NCBI GenBank assembly: GCA_051453625.1
Contig: JBOZIK010000001.1
Span: 209,370,145-209,434,144 of the forward strand
Reading direction: 5' to 3'
Length of the DNA: 64,000 bases
Origin: Welwitschia mirabilis
Taxonomy: Eukaryota; Gnetophyta; Gnetopsida; Welwitschiales
The notes under the pieces are model-generated. The model did not search any database, had not been told where the DNA came from, and saw only the letters and a list, made by a program, of their open reading frames with translations. Position numbers and translations under genes: made by a program. Below, in pieces: positions 61,331 through 64,000 of this stretch. Numbering within the stretch: position 1 is the first letter of the stretch; each line of letters opens with the position of its first letter.

Positions 61331-61560
61331 TAGGCTTTTAACCCATTTTTTTACAAAATGCCTTAAAAAATGTCACCATAAAAGCCTATAAGCTTTTAAG
61401 GCATCTCTAAGGTGTGACATCTTTTAAGGCGTTTTTGTAAGGAACGCATGAAGAGCCTAAAAAGTCTTTCAAGGCGTTTAATGGTGTAAACACCTTAAAA
61501 GGATAAACCTACACCTTTGAAGAAAGAAATATTACCACACAATTTATATTCTTAACCATA
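61302..61560. repeat. CACTA-like terminus with GCCTTAAAAGGC fold-back repeats
   Basis: CACTACAAGAAA at 61302-61313 equals the terminal sequence of many plant CACTA elements. It is followed by repeated GCCTTAAAA and AAGGCGTTT words in both orientations, able to form hairpins. The opposite terminus (TTCTTGTAGTG) is not present, so it is truncated or the match is chance: the same bases also fit the end of the copia RNase H frame (KSLQE). Confidence 0.4.
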
Positions 61561-61594
61561 ATTTTAAAAGGTAATTACCATATAAGAGGTTATC

Positions 61595-62096
61595 AGGTTT
61601 GATCACTTATTCTTTTCTCATCAAGGTGTTGAAGTTGTGCTAGACAATAGTGAACATGCTCATCATGGTTCAATACATTAAGTTGATGGATAGTATGATA
61701 AGAGTTGTAATTAACATTAATAGGTACAACGCAAGTTTTACCATATACAAGTTCATAAGGTAAAAATCCAAGTAAATGACACTAAATAGTATGATAAGCC
61801 TATAGCACATCATTACGTTTTAAAGATCAAGATTTCTTATTTTTAGAAATAAGTTTCTAGAGGATCTTCTTAATCTTTCTATCATCATTTTTAGCTTAAT
61901 CATTTGTTTGAGGGTGATAGGTATTTGCAATTTGATGTTTAATTCCTATAAAAAGGAGGAGTTTCCTAAGAACGTTATTAATGAAATGGGTACCTTGGTC
62001 ACTGATTAAGATTTTAGAAAAGCCAAACCTATGGAAGATATTAGATTTTAGAAAGGAACACATGGATTTGACATCATTGGTTTGAGTAGGAATTAG
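61595..62096 (-). pseudogene. Gypsy integrase core, catalytic Glu replaced by Lys
   Basis: The minus strand reads LIPTQTNDVKSMCSFLKSN, ILISDQGTHFINNVL (second Asp at 61998-62000), ANTYHPQTND, stop, then AK: the Lys codon AAA at 61890-61892 is exactly 35 residues after the Asp, where Glu is required. VNYNSYHTIHQLNVLNHDEH follows. It overlaps 59349-59614 in content and extends further upstream in pol. It joins copia-side sequence at about 61600 through a shared CACTTATT. Confidence 0.75.
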
Positions 62097-62196
62097 NNNN
62101 NNNNNNNNNNNNNNNNNNNNNNNNNNNNNNNNNNNNNNNNNNNNNNNNNNNNNNNNNNNNNNNNNNNNNNNNNNNNNNNNNNNNNNNNNNNNNNNN

Positions 62197-62640
62197 ACTC
62201 TTAATTCATACTCAAGGAATACTTCTCAAATTTCGCTAGAGAAACTAATGTCTGATTGTCAAAATTAGGATCTATCATGTTCTTGCAAACACTATCTCTA
62301 TCTTGATTGTCAAAGTATTGAAAAACTATAGAGTGATCTTTTGTTGAAGCTGAATATATAGCTACTTCCAAAGTACATAGAAAAATCGAATGGCAAAGAA
62401 AATTATTAGCAGCAGTAAATCTAAAATAGACTAAGGAAATAAAACTCTTCATTGATGATTAGTTAGAAATTTTCATAGCAAAACATCTAGTACACCCTAA
62501 TAGGACAAAGCACTTTCATGTTGGAGTCCAGAAAATTAGGAAACCCATATAAAATGAAATTATTGTATCAATATACTATCTAACTACAAAAGAAATTATT
62601 GATATCCTTATCATATCACTACAAGAAATGCCTTAAAAGG
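62197..62640 (+). pseudogene. Copia RNase H relic, second copy
   Basis: Repeats 60885-61330 at about 95% identity, starting directly after the 100-N gap at 62097-62196. It encodes the same VEAEYIATSK and HPNRTKHFHVGV segments. In the first motif the Glu is kept here (VEAEY) where the other copy has Lys (VEAKY). Confidence 0.8.
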
Positions 62641-62790
62641 CCTTAAAAGAGGCCTTGAAGGCTTTTAACATGTTTCTTTATAAAACGCCTTAAAAAGTGT
62701 TGCCGTAAAAAGCGTTTCTTTTAAGGCGTGGTAAAAAGCCTTTCGAGGCGTTTAATGGCGTAAACGCCTTAAAAGGCAAAAACCACACAA
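62617..62790. repeat. CACTA-like terminus and fold-back, second copy
   Basis: CACTACAAGAAA at 62617-62628 followed by GCCTTAAAAGGCC, AAAACGCCTT, AAGGCGT and GGCGTAAACGCC words. Compared with 61302-61560, CpG sites kept here appear as TpG or CpA there (GGCGTAAACGCC against GGTGTAAACACC). Confidence 0.45.
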
Positions 62791-64000
62791 TTTATATCCT
62801 TAACCACAATTTTAAAGGGTAATTACCATACAAGAGGTTATCAGGTTTTATCACTTATTATATGTAAAGAAGTTATCAAGTTTGCTTAAGTTTACTTACA
62901 AAAACATAAGAACTTATTATTGAAAGACCATGCCAAAAACTTGCCACATGAAAAAGGTGAATGAAAAATTTATCTCTAATCAAATACAACTGGAAAAGAT
63001 TCATTGTATCTAGGTTAGATGAGTTTCTTCAAAAGTGAGATCTAGATTTTAATCGAGAACACAAGAAATCTAGTGAATACATTCACCTTTCAAAATATGA
63101 AAATGATGACCTTGTCAAGGCTTTGTTTCAAAGGTATTCCCCACTTCAATAATGAAAGCCATACTTCAGAATACTGATGTAAGACAACCATAAGTGTTGG
63201 CAGGGATTTCTTATGCCTAACAGATGATAGTCTTGCGTAATTGGAGGAATTTCCCTTTCTTTATCCACACATACCATGTATACAAAAATTCTTAAAGTTA
63301 TCCTTTTTTTATGCCTATGTTAAAATTTGATGTGAAAAAGATGCATAATCAACAATGGAGGGTGCAGGGACTTTTGCTGTAATAAATCATGCATGCTTGG
63401 TGACATTAATGCAAAATAAGCCTCACTTCCAGTAACATCTATTTGAAATTCACAGTCTACTTTAAAGTAGGTTTAAGAATTCTGCAAAACTGCTTTGGGC
63501 ACTNNNNNNNNNNCTCTAGTCAAAATCGATGGACACAGTAGGAACATTCACCAATTGGTGGACGTGCAAGCTGTACCTTTAGGTTTTCTCAGTGAAGCTC
63601 ATAATAAATGAAAATGCATCAAGACAGAAGTACATCTAATATGAATATAAGAAGCAGAAAAGTGGCTCATGTTCTTGAGAAACCCTAATAACCTATGATT
63701 ATTGTTAAGAAGATAAATTCAACAAGGCTTTAAAAAAATAAGTTTAAAGGAATTCAAGTTGAAGATAACAAAATACATGACAAATGATAAATAAACAAAT
63801 TCAAAAAAATCAACTATTTGTCAAGCACCATACTGATAGTTAAAAAGTTATAATCTAGCAATGATCTTGTACATAACAATGGCCTAGGCAAAAATAGTTA
63901 ATATAGGTATTTTTTAGTTGCAATGGCTCCAATTTTCTTCAAAGCTTTGTTGGGGTCTTGATAACAGTGCTTGTAATGATCATTCAGAGGTGATTTCTCT
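62791..64000. other. Right end, no gene recognised
   Basis: Begins with copia-side non-coding sequence (to about 62.9 kb), then low-copy sequence with a 10-N gap at 63504-63513. No open frame, RNA gene or known repeat was identified. Confidence 0.4.

Noticed and set aside
1-64000. CRISPR arrays, bacterial operons, rRNA genes, intact tRNA genes, organellar insertions
   Set aside because: None was seen. The spaced repeats here are minisatellites, LTR motifs or gap duplications, and the gene content is plant nuclear.

Overview
The window is AT-rich nuclear DNA from a land plant, very probably a seed plant. The evidence is a single-exon P-class pentatricopeptide repeat (PPR) gene that I recognise as an At3g09060-type protein, plus plant-type Ty3/gypsy (Athila-like), Ty1/copia and LINE relics. 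I cannot name the species. The assembly is a draft with 34 N-runs. Most of the 100-N runs and several larger ones are flanked by the same sequence on both sides, so many apparent tandem repeats are probably unmerged overlapping contigs.

Layout. 1-4 kb: LTR-like and AT-rich repeats. 4.2-9.5 kb: a decayed LINE on the + strand with a recognisable reverse transcriptase at 5.3-6.6 kb. 11.08-24.48 kb: a minus-strand copia-type LTR element. Its two LTRs are each about 1.5 kb once gap duplications are collapsed. It has a near-canonical primer-binding site, a gag relic and a separate accessory reading frame, but no visible integrase, reverse transcriptase or RNase H. The LTRs carry an 81-bp minisatellite. 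25.7-27.3 kb: a tandem array of about 310-bp units. 27.3-32.9 kb: low-copy sequence with no intact gene and one possible filament-like coiled-coil fragment.

32,894-34,984 (minus) is the only intact protein-coding gene: 696 residues with about 17 PPR motifs, presumably an organellar RNA-binding protein. 36.0 kb holds a possible tRNA-derived SINE and 37.05-38.2 kb a LINE 3' fragment.

38.2-62.1 kb is a nest of Ty3/gypsy elements on the minus strand. One complete but dead element (40,677-58,416) has two LTRs of about 1.1 kb, gag, protease, reverse transcriptase, RNase H, integrase, an env-position accessory frame, a polypurine tract and a perfect 5-bp target-site duplication (ATAAG). It sits inside an older member of the same family, whose 3' LTR lies at about 38.2-39.7 kb and whose pol 3' end lies at 58.4-59.6 kb and 61.6-62.1 kb. 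A copia reverse transcriptase/RNase H relic on the + strand (59.7-61.3 kb, repeated from 62.2 kb) is joined to this gypsy sequence and ends in a CACTA-like fold-back.

The mobile elements are all broken. Several catalytic codons changed by G-to-A on the coding strand, as expected from decay of methylated cytosines. I found no new defence or metabolic system. The most unusual signals are a composite palindromic motif present at least 11 times in the gypsy element, a different palindromic octamer clustered in the copia element, the gag-plus-accessory-frame element without pol, and the shared integrase Glu-to-Lys change.
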